Assembly: GCA_002720285.1 (NCBI GenBank)
Contig: PBHT01000052.1
Coordinates: 1 to 14,637 of the forward strand
Origin: Acidobacteriota bacterium
GTDB taxonomy: Bacteria; Acidobacteriota; Vicinamibacteria; Vicinamibacterales; UBA823
Direction of reading: 5' to 3'
DNA length: 14,637 bases
The notes below the pieces were generated by a model. That model did not search any database. It was not told the DNA's origin and saw only the letters and a program-made list of their open reading frames with translations. How positions within the stretch are numbered: position 1 is the first letter of the stretch; each line of letters starts with the position of its first letter. Below are positions 1 to 6,596 of this stretch, in pieces. Position numbers and translations under genes: made by a program.

Positions 1-108
1 AGTATTTGCGTTTCGAAAGATGATAAAGGCAAGTATCATATATTGACCCCTTGTGGGATTTGTCAGGAGCGATTGTATTATTACGGTGGTGATGTTGCTG
101 TAGCGGTT
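1..108 (+). other. Cytidine-deaminase-like fragment fused in frame to valS
   Basis: Reading frame 1 is open from base 1. Its first ~30 codons give a segment that includes KYHILTPCGICQERLYYYGG. The T-P-C-G-x-C-Q-E-R-L pattern is the second zinc-ligand motif (PCxxC) of the cytidine deaminase family, followed in that family by a GxDVxVAV strand. ValRS has no such motif here: before GD(T/V)AVAVHPDDERY it should read a TTRPETML-type editing-domain sequence. The two homologies meet within bases 88-108, where GDVAVAV fits both families. By hand count, bases 1-100 are 40% G+C against 55% for 101-200. The upstream deaminase half, with the (C/H)AE catalytic motif, lies outside the window. I infer foreign or misjoined DNA rather than a working two-domain enzyme, but a real fusion cannot be excluded. 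Confidence 0.7.
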
Positions 109-2076
109 CATCCAGACGACGAGCGGTATCGATCTGAAGTTGGAAGCTGTTTGCGACTGCCGCTACTAGATCGCGAGCTTCCGATCATTGCCGATGCGGT
201 CGTCGACCAGGAGTTTGGAACTGGTGCTGTTAAGGTGACTCCTGCGCATGATCCCAACGATTTCGCTATAGGTCAGCGTCACGATCTTCCGCAAGTGTCA
301 GTAATCAACGAAGACGGCCGAATGACCGATACGGCTGGACCTTTTACCGGCTTAAAGGTCCTGGAGGCTCGTGGTGCAGTGCTCGATCGTTTGGAACGTG
401 AGGGCGCACTCATCGAGGTCAAGGATCACGAGCATGCCGTGGGCCATTGCCAACGATGTAGTACGGTCGTCGAGCCTCTCGTGTCGACGCAGTGGTTTGT
501 ACGTATTGGCCCACTGGCTAAGCCTGCTATCGATGTTGTACGAGAGGGAAAGATTACGTTTATTCCTGAGAACTGGACGAAGACTTATTTTGAGTGGATG
601 TCTAACATCCACGATTGGTGTATCTCAAGGCAACTCTGGTGGGGGCACCGCATCCCTGCGTGGTATTGCAATTCGTGCGATCAGATTGTAGTCGCAGAAG
701 AGGCCCCAGGGATGTGTGAGTGCGGTGGTTCACTTCAACAGGATACGGATGTTCTGGACACTTGGTTTAGCTCAGGGCTCTGGCCTTTCAGTACGATGGG
801 GTGGCCGGACAGGACGATCGATCTTGAGCGGTACTATCCCACAACCCTCATGCTTACTGGTCTCGACATTATCTTTTTCTGGGTTGCACGAATGATTATG
901 TTCGGGTTGAAGTTCGGGCAAGAAGTGCCGTTCAAGACGGTCTACATTACTTCACTCGTGCGAGATGCCCATGGGCAAAAGATGAGTAAGTCTAAGGGTA
1001 ACGTTGTAAACCCTCTTGAACTTATTGATGAGATCGGTGCTGATGCACTGCGATTCACTCTGACGGCACTCGCATCACCCAGCATGGACATTTCACTGTC
1101 CGAGGGCCGTCTGCGAGGTTCTCGGCAGTTTATTAACAAGTTGTGGAACGCTTCACGTTTTGTCCTAATGCAGCTCCAAGAGGGCGAGGTCAGACCAAAT
1201 CCTCCTGCACGCCCATCGGAACTCGTACACCGATGGATTTTGCATCGCGTCAACGAGCTAAGTGCCGAAGTTGGTGAAGCGCTTGAAACGTTCCGTTTTG
1301 ACGTTGCGGCTGATCGGCTATATCACTTTTTCTGGCACGAGTATGCGGACTGGTACATTGAATTAGTCAAACCTTCTCTCCAAGAAACTGGTCCAGAGCG
1401 TGAGAACGCCATTTCTGTTTTACTGGAGGTTCACGACCGGACCTTAAGGCTTCTCCATCCAATTATTCCGTTTATATCGGAGGAAGTCTGGCAGCAGTTA
1501 CCACAGCGACCTGGCGATGGCCGTTCCCACGATGGCCAGCACCAAACACTGACACTCGCTGCGTTTCCTGGTCCGGAAGCCAAGTGGAAAGATGACGCGG
1601 CTGCAGCCGAGATGACCTTAATCCAAGAGGTTATCACTGCAATCCGCATCGTTCGAGCTGAGTGGGGGGTGCCACCAGCACGAAAAATTAAGGTTTTTAT
1701 TGAAGGTGCAGACAAGCTGTCACAGCGGATTCTTGACGGTTGCGAAACTCATCTCGTCAGACTCGCCGGGCTTGACGAGGTAGAGTTTCAAGATCGCGTA
1801 AAACGTCACCCGGAAACCGTGGTTCGGGTTGTCAGGGACCTTCAGGTGCACGTCCCGCTTGCCGGCATCGTTAATCGTCAGGACGAAGCTAATCGTGTTG
1901 CGAAGGAACTCTTGAAGATTGAAAAACAGCATGCCGCTGACCAAAACAAGCTAGCGAATCCCAAGTTCAGGGAGCGCGCAGCGCCAGAGGTCGTGGCCGA
2001 TACTGCGGCACGGGTTCAGGGGCTGATTAAGCAGCGTGACAAGCTCAAACGCCTTCTGGAGGAGCTTTCCCGGTAA
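1..2076 (+). CDS. valS: Valyl-tRNA synthetase, 5'-truncated, with a non-ValRS N-terminus
   Basis: Cytoplasmic class Ia enzyme that charges tRNA-Val with valine and edits mischarged threonine. True ValRS similarity starts around base 91 (AVAVHPDDERY, within the CP1 editing domain). It continues through the WCISRQLWWGHRIPAWYC segment (about 610-669) and a Cys4 zinc-type site with cysteine codons at 667, 676, 715 and 721. DTDVLDTWFSSGLWPFST follows, then the KMSKS ATP loop at 979-993, the anticodon-binding helical domain, and a C-terminal coiled-coil arm rich in Lys/Glu/Leu ending at TAA 2074-2076. The HIGH motif and the front of the catalytic and editing domains are absent, because bases 1 to ~90 encode cytidine-deaminase-like sequence. 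TTG 43 is an in-frame start-like codon but lies inside that foreign part and is unlikely to be the real start. The gene heads a compact run with nadC overlapping by 1 nt. Identity is certain; the 5' end is not trustworthy. Confidence 0.93.
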   Translation, partial: SICVSKDDKGKYHILTPCGICQERLYYYGGDVAVAVHPDDERYRSEVGSCLRLPLLDRELPIIADAVVDQEFGTGAVKVTPAHDPNDFAIGQRHDLPQVSVINEDGRMTDTAGPFTGLKVLEARGAVLDRLEREGALIEVKDHEHAVGHCQRCSTVVEPLVSTQWFVRIGPLAKPAIDVVREGKITFIPENWTKTYFEWMSNIHDWCISRQLWWGHRIPAWYCNSCDQIVVAEEAPGMCECGGSLQQDTDVLDTWFSSGLWPFSTMGWPDRTIDLERYYPTTLMLTGLDIIFFWVARMIMFGLKFGQEVPFKTVYITSLVRDAHGQKMSKSKGNVVNPLELIDEIGADALRFTLTALASPSMDISLSEGRLRGSRQFINKLWNASRFVLMQLQEGEVRPNPPARPSELVHRWILHRVNELSAEVGEALETFRFDVAADRLYHFFWHEYADWYIELVKPSLQETGPERENAISVLLEVHDRTLRLLHPIIPFISEEVWQQLPQRPGDGRSHDGQHQTLTLAAFPGPEAKWKDDAAAAEMTLIQEVITAIRIVRAEWGVPPARKIKVFIEGADKLSQRILDGCETHLVRLAGLDEVEFQDRVKRHPETVVRVVRDLQVHVPLAGIVNRQDEANRVAKELLKIEKQHAADQNKLANPKFRERAAPEVVADTAARVQGLIKQRDKLKRLLEELSR

Positions 2077-2924
2077 TGACTGAAGCATTGGAGCCGGCAG
2101 TCTACCGGAAGCTTGTCCAACGCGCACTGAAAGAAGATCTCGGCGCTGGTGACATTACGAGCGAAGCGATTGTCGAAACTACCAGCTGGGCCAAGGGTCG
2201 CATTCTCTCAAGGTCTACCTGCGTCCTGGCTGGACTTGAGATCGTAACTGAAGTATTCAGGCAGGTAGATTCCCGCGTCAAGCTAACGTGCCAGCGGTCT
2301 GACGGGGACAGCTGTGTCGCTGGGGAGGTTGTAGCTAATTTGTCAGGAGCTGCGCGATCGATTTTGGCTGGCGAGCGTACTGCGCTGAATTTTCTACAAC
2401 GTCTGTCTGGTATAGCGACCCTTACGCGCGCGTTTGTTGATGCGAGTGCGGGCGTTTTGACTGTGTTAGATACACGTAAGACGACTCCGATGTTACGGAG
2501 GCTGGAAAAATACGCTGTGCGGGTAGGAGGTGGGTCTAACCACCGCTTCGCACTGGATGACGGGGTTTTGATCAAGGATAACCATATTGTCCTTGCTGGG
2601 GGCGTGGCAGTAGCGCTAGATCTGGTGCGGGGGGCCAAGCTTGATAAGTCGATTGAAGTCGAGGTTGACAGCGTCGAGGAAGCCGACGATGCCCTAGATG
2701 CGGGTGCTGATAGGTTACTGGTGGATAACATGACTGATGCTGATGTCCGTGAAGTGGTGCGCCGTAGTCGGGGCCGAGCCAAGATCGAAATATCAGGAGG
2801 CGTGACATTGAAAAGGATGCCAGGCCTGGTCGCAACGGGGGCAGACTACGTCTCGGTCGGTGCGCTAACGCATTCAGCACCGTCGGTTGACTTTAGTCTT
2901 GAGCTTGTGCGGTCAGATCATTGA
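2076..2924 (+). CDS. nadC: Nicotinate-nucleotide pyrophosphorylase (quinolinate phosphoribosyltransferase)
   Basis: Catalyses quinolinate + PRPP to nicotinate mononucleotide, CO2 and PPi, the entry of de novo NAD synthesis; cytoplasmic. The 282-aa length is normal. Family signatures are in order: the N-terminal EDLGAGDITSEA segment (20-31), GERTALNFLQRLSGIAT (99-115), VLDTRKTTPMLRRLEKYAVR (130-149), GGGSNHRFALDD (151-162) and LIKDNH (165-170). The C-terminal barrel has EVEVDS (194-199), DRLLVDNM (212-219), EISGGV (238-243) and the phosphate-binding GADYVSVGALTHS (255-267). The Arg, Lys and His residues expected to bind quinolinate and PRPP are all present. ATG 2076 overlaps the valS stop by one base (TAATG), which indicates translational coupling. 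nadA and nadB are not in the window. Confidence 0.96.
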   Translation: MTEALEPAVYRKLVQRALKEDLGAGDITSEAIVETTSWAKGRILSRSTCVLAGLEIVTEVFRQVDSRVKLTCQRSDGDSCVAGEVVANLSGAARSILAGERTALNFLQRLSGIATLTRAFVDASAGVLTVLDTRKTTPMLRRLEKYAVRVGGGSNHRFALDDGVLIKDNHIVLAGGVAVALDLVRGAKLDKSIEVEVDSVEEADDALDAGADRLLVDNMTDADVREVVRRSRGRAKIEISGGVTLKRMPGLVATGADYVSVGALTHSAPSVDFSLELVRSDH

Positions 2925-3721
2925 GTAACTACGGTCTACCGGTGCCAATGGTGGCTGCGTTTAGAACACATAGGGACCGGCTCGGATGTTTCGTGGGGCG
3001 AGTTACCTACCTGGAAGAAACCGGATCAACAAACGACAAGGCGATCGAACTTGCTCTGGCTGGTGCACCAGAGGGCACGACTGTGGTTGCCGGGGCCCAG
3101 ACCGCTGGGAGAGGTCGCCGCGGACGTTCTTGGTTGTCTCCCCAAGGTGCCGGCCTTTACGCTTCGGTGGTGTTCCGACCTCCACTATTGTCTCCGGTAT
3201 TGACGCTGATGAGCGGCGTCGCGTTGGTCGAAGCGATACGCTGTCGGGCAGGGCTTACAGTGGTGCTCAAATGGCCGAATGACTTAATGGTTAAGCGAGG
3301 TGTTATTAGGAAGCTCGGTGGTATTCTTTCCGAAGCTGGAGCCTCGCCGACTGGTCTTGAGTACGTCGTGGTCGGGTTTGGTATTAATCTGTTAGCGGTG
3401 TCGAATCTGTCGGCACTGTCCGATACGGCTACTTCAATCGAGTCTGAATGTGGCGAAGTTGTGCCATTGGAAGACCTCCTAGTTGAAGTTTTAGCTGCAC
3501 TGTCGGTATGGCGAGCAAGGATGGTCGACGGCCAAATGAATGCTATTTTGAATCGTTGGCGCACACTGTCCCCGTCGAGCATTGCCTCTACGGTCGAACT
3601 GGATGGGCCGTCTGGAGTGCGACGTGGCACGACTGCTGGCATCGACGCTGATGGGGCGTTGTTGGTACGCGTCAATGGAACGACTGAACGGGTTGTTTCT
3701 GGTGAGGTACGCTGGGTTTAA
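2921..3721 (+). CDS. birA: Biotin--[acetyl-CoA-carboxylase] ligase, no DNA-binding domain
   Basis: Activates biotin to biotinyl-5'-AMP and transfers it to the acceptor lysine of biotin carboxyl carrier proteins. The 266 aa hold the catalytic domain directly: ETGSTNDKA (33-41), the adenylate-binding GRGRRGR loop (63-69), KWPNDL (117-122) with GGIL (133-136), and GFGINL (152-157). A small SH3-like C-terminal domain follows (about 222-266). No N-terminal helix-turn-helix precedes the catalytic part, so this is a group I ligase and not the repressor type. The translated start is TTG 2921, which overlaps the nadC stop by 4 nt (TTGA). An in-frame ATG at 2948 (MVAAFRTH) would shorten it by nine residues with no domain loss, so the start is not settled. 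Confidence 0.94.
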   Translation: MSNYGLPVPMVAAFRTHRDRLGCFVGRVTYLEETGSTNDKAIELALAGAPEGTTVVAGAQTAGRGRRGRSWLSPQGAGLYASVVFRPPLLSPVLTLMSGVALVEAIRCRAGLTVVLKWPNDLMVKRGVIRKLGGILSEAGASPTGLEYVVVGFGINLLAVSNLSALSDTATSIESECGEVVPLEDLLVEVLAALSVWRARMVDGQMNAILNRWRTLSPSSIASTVELDGPSGVRRGTTAGIDADGALLVRVNGTTERVVSGEVRWV

Positions 3722-3760
3722 AGCTCACCTGAAGACCATTCTGCTAAGGAACGGTATGAC

Positions 3761-4576
3761 ATGCTCCTGACGGTTGACGTGGGCAATACGAATCTCGTGT
3801 TTGGGGTCTTCAAAGGTGAAACGCTCACCCAAAGTTGGCGTCTTGCCACGCTGCGGGAGCGCACTGCGGATGAGCTCGGTATTCTTGTGAGCGATCTCTT
3901 TGAAGCGAGGGGCCTCGATAAAGCAGAGATTGACGGCGTTATCATGGCATCGGTTGTTCCGTCACTAACCGGCACAATGGCCGAGATGATCAGACGTTAC
4001 TTCGATCTCCAAACCAAGGTCATCGAGCCAGCCGAGGACGCCGTATTCGCGGGTATGCCTATACGCTACGAGCGGCCGAGCGAAGTAGGCGCCGACCGAT
4101 TTGTCAATGGAATCGCTGCCTATGAGCGCTTCGGACGTGTGGACGGCAGGCCGGTTATCATCGTCGACTTTGGCACTGCTACGACGTTCGATTGCATCTC
4201 TTCGCGTGGTGAGTATCTTGGTGGTGTCATTTGTCCAGGCGTTGACATTTCAGCTGATGCGCTATTTCAGCGTGCAGCGCAGCTTCCACGCGTTGATGTC
4301 TGCAAACCCAAGCGCGTCATCGGGCAAACGACGGTCGAGTCGATGCAGTCAGGTTTATTCTACGGATATGTTGCGATGGTCGAGGGTATCGAGGCTCGAC
4401 TACGCGAAGAATTTGAGCCTATGTCTGGTGAGGGTGCACCGATTTGTGTTGCGACCGGAGGAATGGCTGCCGTCGTTGCTGAGCAAACTTCAGTTATAGA
4501 GGCAGTCGTGCCAGAACTCACCTTGTGCGGTCTCCGGATAGTCTGGGAACGTTTTCGTGCCAAGATGTCGCAGTGA
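3761..4576 (+). CDS. coaX: Type III pantothenate kinase
   Basis: Phosphorylates pantothenate to 4'-phosphopantothenate, the first step of coenzyme A synthesis. Members of the ASKHA-fold CoaX family are resistant to CoA feedback and need a monovalent cation. The 271 aa show the family hallmarks: DVGNTNLVFGVF (6-17, ATP phosphate loop), MASVVPSL (62-69), YERPSEVGADRFVN (103-116, with the catalytic Asp of GADR), VDFGTATTFD (135-144), GGVICPGVDIS (154-164) and VATGGMA (230-236). The ATG at 3761 has a TAAGGA ribosome-binding site at 3745-3750, 10 nt upstream. A 39-nt gap separates it from birA, the largest gap in this operon. In many bacteria coaX lies beside birA, as it does here. Confidence 0.96.
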   Translation: MLLTVDVGNTNLVFGVFKGETLTQSWRLATLRERTADELGILVSDLFEARGLDKAEIDGVIMASVVPSLTGTMAEMIRRYFDLQTKVIEPAEDAVFAGMPIRYERPSEVGADRFVNGIAAYERFGRVDGRPVIIVDFGTATTFDCISSRGEYLGGVICPGVDISADALFQRAAQLPRVDVCKPKRVIGQTTVESMQSGLFYGYVAMVEGIEARLREEFEPMSGEGAPICVATGGMAAVVAEQTSVIEAVVPELTLCGLRIVWERFRAKMSQ

Positions 4577-5274
4577 GTGACTACGCTGAATACTGTCGGG
4601 CTGTTGAAACTTACCTCTGTCAGAAGAACCGAGGTCGCCTCATCCGTTTGGTTGGTCCATCTTTTGAGTTGGTACGCGGCTGGGCTGAACAGGGCTTGCC
4701 ACTCAAAATAGTCATGCGCGGTATTGATGAGCGCGTAACACGGTATGAGGCCAAGAGTAAGAGTAGTCGACGGTATCCATTGCATATCGAGTTTTGCGAG
4801 AACGATGTGCTTCGTGCATTTGATGATTGGCGGCGGTCTGTTGGTCCCACGATAGATGTTGACCAGCGCGATGATAGTCGGGCTACGGCTAAGAGCCTAC
4901 CAAAACATCTGACCACTGTGATGTCGAGGCTAACGGCTTGCCTTATGAATCCAGAGCCTTGGCCAGGCCTTCACGTTGTGTTGAATCGCGTCGTTCGTGC
5001 CCTTGATGAACTTCGTGAACCGGCTAAAACAGCACGCGGTTCTGTTCGTTTCGACCTCCTCAAGAGCCTCCAGAATCTAGATGGAGCCATGATGCGGGAT
5101 ATTCGGGTCGTGGCCGACGAACCCACAATTAAAGCTGTGGAGGCTGAAGTGGCGACGGAACTTGGTGTTTTCCGAGAGAGGATGTCACAGTCTGCGTACG
5201 AGGAAGCGACCAAACTTGCAGTCGAACAACGTTTACGGGTTCAGCTCGGCCTACCGCGCTTGAGTTCCACCTAA
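4573..5274 (+). CDS. Conserved-looking protein of unknown function
   Basis: I do not recognise this 233-aa soluble protein. It has no signal peptide or membrane segment. GTG 4573 is the likely start because it overlaps the coaX stop as GTGA; an upstream in-frame ATG at 4525 lies deep inside coaX and is unlikely. The N-terminal ~95 residues are basic and helix-rich, with a run reading GLPLKIVMRGIDERVTRYEA (41-60) followed by PLHIEFCENDVLRAFDDWRR (69-88). A polar linker around 93-110 leads to a helical C-terminal half (about 112-225), with charged Leu/Arg/Glu heptad-like stretches around 136-150 and 186-225. No catalytic motif or metal cluster is evident. Coupled translation with coaX, and abutment with a methyltransferase gene downstream, argue that it is a real gene, perhaps RNA- or ribosome-related, but that role is guesswork. 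Confidence 0.8.
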   Translation: MSDYAEYCRAVETYLCQKNRGRLIRLVGPSFELVRGWAEQGLPLKIVMRGIDERVTRYEAKSKSSRRYPLHIEFCENDVLRAFDDWRRSVGPTIDVDQRDDSRATAKSLPKHLTTVMSRLTACLMNPEPWPGLHVVLNRVVRALDELREPAKTARGSVRFDLLKSLQNLDGAMMRDIRVVADEPTIKAVEAEVATELGVFRERMSQSAYEEATKLAVEQRLRVQLGLPRLSST

Positions 5275-6588
5275 TTGAATCGGTTGAGCTACGAGATGGA
5301 CTCGGGAGCCCTACTTGAGCTAGCGATTGAACGGCCAGCTGTTGGCGGCCGGATGATTGCAAGGCACGACGGCCGTGTAATATTGGTGTCCGGAGCAATT
5401 CCCGGTGAGCGGGTCCGGGCACGGGTCGCACACTCCCGTCGTGGCGTGCCGGTAGCCTCGACCGAAGAGGTCATTCTTGCTGACCATGACCGCCGTCCTG
5501 TGTTGTGCGATCCCTCCTGCGGCGGGAATGTGTTTTCCCATATTGCATATTCGCGGCAACTCTCACTGAAACGTGAAATTGTTGCTGATGCGTTCGCCCG
5601 TATCGGGCGACTTCCGCCTCCAAAAGACATAACGATCGCCCCTTCTTTTGAGCAAGGTTATCGATTACGAGCCCGTTTGTATGTAGCAGGGAAACGGGTG
5701 GGATTTCTACGTAGTGGGTCGCACCACCTATGTGATGCTGCCAAGACAGGACAGCTTTCGACCGAGACTGGGAAAGTTATCGGCGATTTGCAATCTTTAT
5801 TTTCATCGCACATTCCTGACAGCACTATCAGAGCTATTGACCTCGCCGAGTCGGTCGATGGTGAACAGCGAGTAATCCATTGCTGGCTAGACCGAGAGCG
5901 ACCGGCCGATGTCACAGCACTCTCGTCACTGGGCGCTGTATCAGGCATTGGAGGAGTTTCAGCCTCCGTGCGACGCGCTGAACCAGTTCAACATGTGATC
6001 GGTGAGCCAGAAATCATCGAATCTTGGTCTACGATGCTTCCGTCGCTGTCACAAGTGCCTGAAGTTCCTCTCCGTCGACGTCCCTCCGCATTTTTTCAGG
6101 GCAATCGGTTTCTCCTAGCTACGCTCGTCGAGCGCGTTCTTATGGAGCTCACGCCTGGCCCCCTAGTTGACCTCTACGCTGGGGTTGGCGTGTTTGCGTT
6201 GGGAGCTGCAGCGTGTGGGGCGGATGATGTGACAGCCGTAGAAAACGATCCGATTTCTGGGATAGATTTGGTAGCCAATGCACAGTCTGCCGGGGGACGG
6301 GTGCGCGTCGTGAGACGAACAGTCGAGCGCTACCTGCGAGGGAAGCGGCGCAGTTCGCGTGGCGTCTGGATTATCGACCCTCCACGAACCGGGCTGTCGC
6401 GTGAGGCGCGGGTTTTGATTGCGAACACTGGACCATGCCGGCTTGTCTATGTTTCGTGTGACGTTGCCACACTTGCACGCGACCTCTCCGTACTAGGTGG
6501 TGCGGGCTACAGTCTCCGTCGGTTAGACGGCTTCGACTTTTTCCCGAATACGGCTCACGTTGAGTTGATGGCAGTGCTCGAACGTTAG
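5275..6588 (+). CDS. Class I RNA m5U methyltransferase, TrmA/RlmD (RumA) family
   Basis: SAM-dependent uridine C5-methyltransferase acting on rRNA or tRNA. From TTG 5275 (437 aa) the N-terminus is a TRAM-like beta domain (about 13-68, with the family's PGERV at 43-47). A Fe-S segment follows (C78, C82, N85, later C153), then a Rossmann methyltransferase with FFQGN (273-277), DLYAGVGVFAL (299-309), ENDP (323-326), DPPRTGLS (368-375), the nucleophile C395 in YVSCDVATLARDL (392-404) and the C-terminal TAHVEL (426-431) carrying the general-base Glu. The third cluster cysteine of the usual CGGC pattern is Asn (CGGN). Start is uncertain: TTG 5275 directly follows the previous stop, but ATG 5296 (MDSGALLEL) fits the family N-terminus equally well. 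The exact substrate (23S U747/U1939-type or tRNA U54) cannot be told from sequence. The gene ends 8 nt from convergent argS. Confidence 0.9.
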   Translation: MNRLSYEMDSGALLELAIERPAVGGRMIARHDGRVILVSGAIPGERVRARVAHSRRGVPVASTEEVILADHDRRPVLCDPSCGGNVFSHIAYSRQLSLKREIVADAFARIGRLPPPKDITIAPSFEQGYRLRARLYVAGKRVGFLRSGSHHLCDAAKTGQLSTETGKVIGDLQSLFSSHIPDSTIRAIDLAESVDGEQRVIHCWLDRERPADVTALSSLGAVSGIGGVSASVRRAEPVQHVIGEPEIIESWSTMLPSLSQVPEVPLRRRPSAFFQGNRFLLATLVERVLMELTPGPLVDLYAGVGVFALGAAACGADDVTAVENDPISGIDLVANAQSAGGRVRVVRRTVERYLRGKRRSSRGVWIIDPPRTGLSREARVLIANTGPCRLVYVSCDVATLARDLSVLGGAGYSLRRLDGFDFFPNTAHVELMAVLER

Positions 6589-6596
6589 TGCCAGGC

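Noticed and set aside
43..45. TTG 43 as the true start of valS
   Set aside because: The codon sits inside the cytidine-deaminase-like segment, and the frame is open to base 1. A ValRS starting there would lack the HIGH site.
2102..2782. A 226-aa open frame on the minus strand opposite nadC
   Set aside because: It is Ser/Arg/Thr-rich with no recognisable motif and lies wholly inside a clear nadC, so it is a codon-bias shadow.
3157..3675. A 172-aa minus-strand open frame inside birA
   Set aside because: Low-complexity Ser/Thr/Arg composition, no ribosome-binding site, and full overlap with an unmistakable gene.
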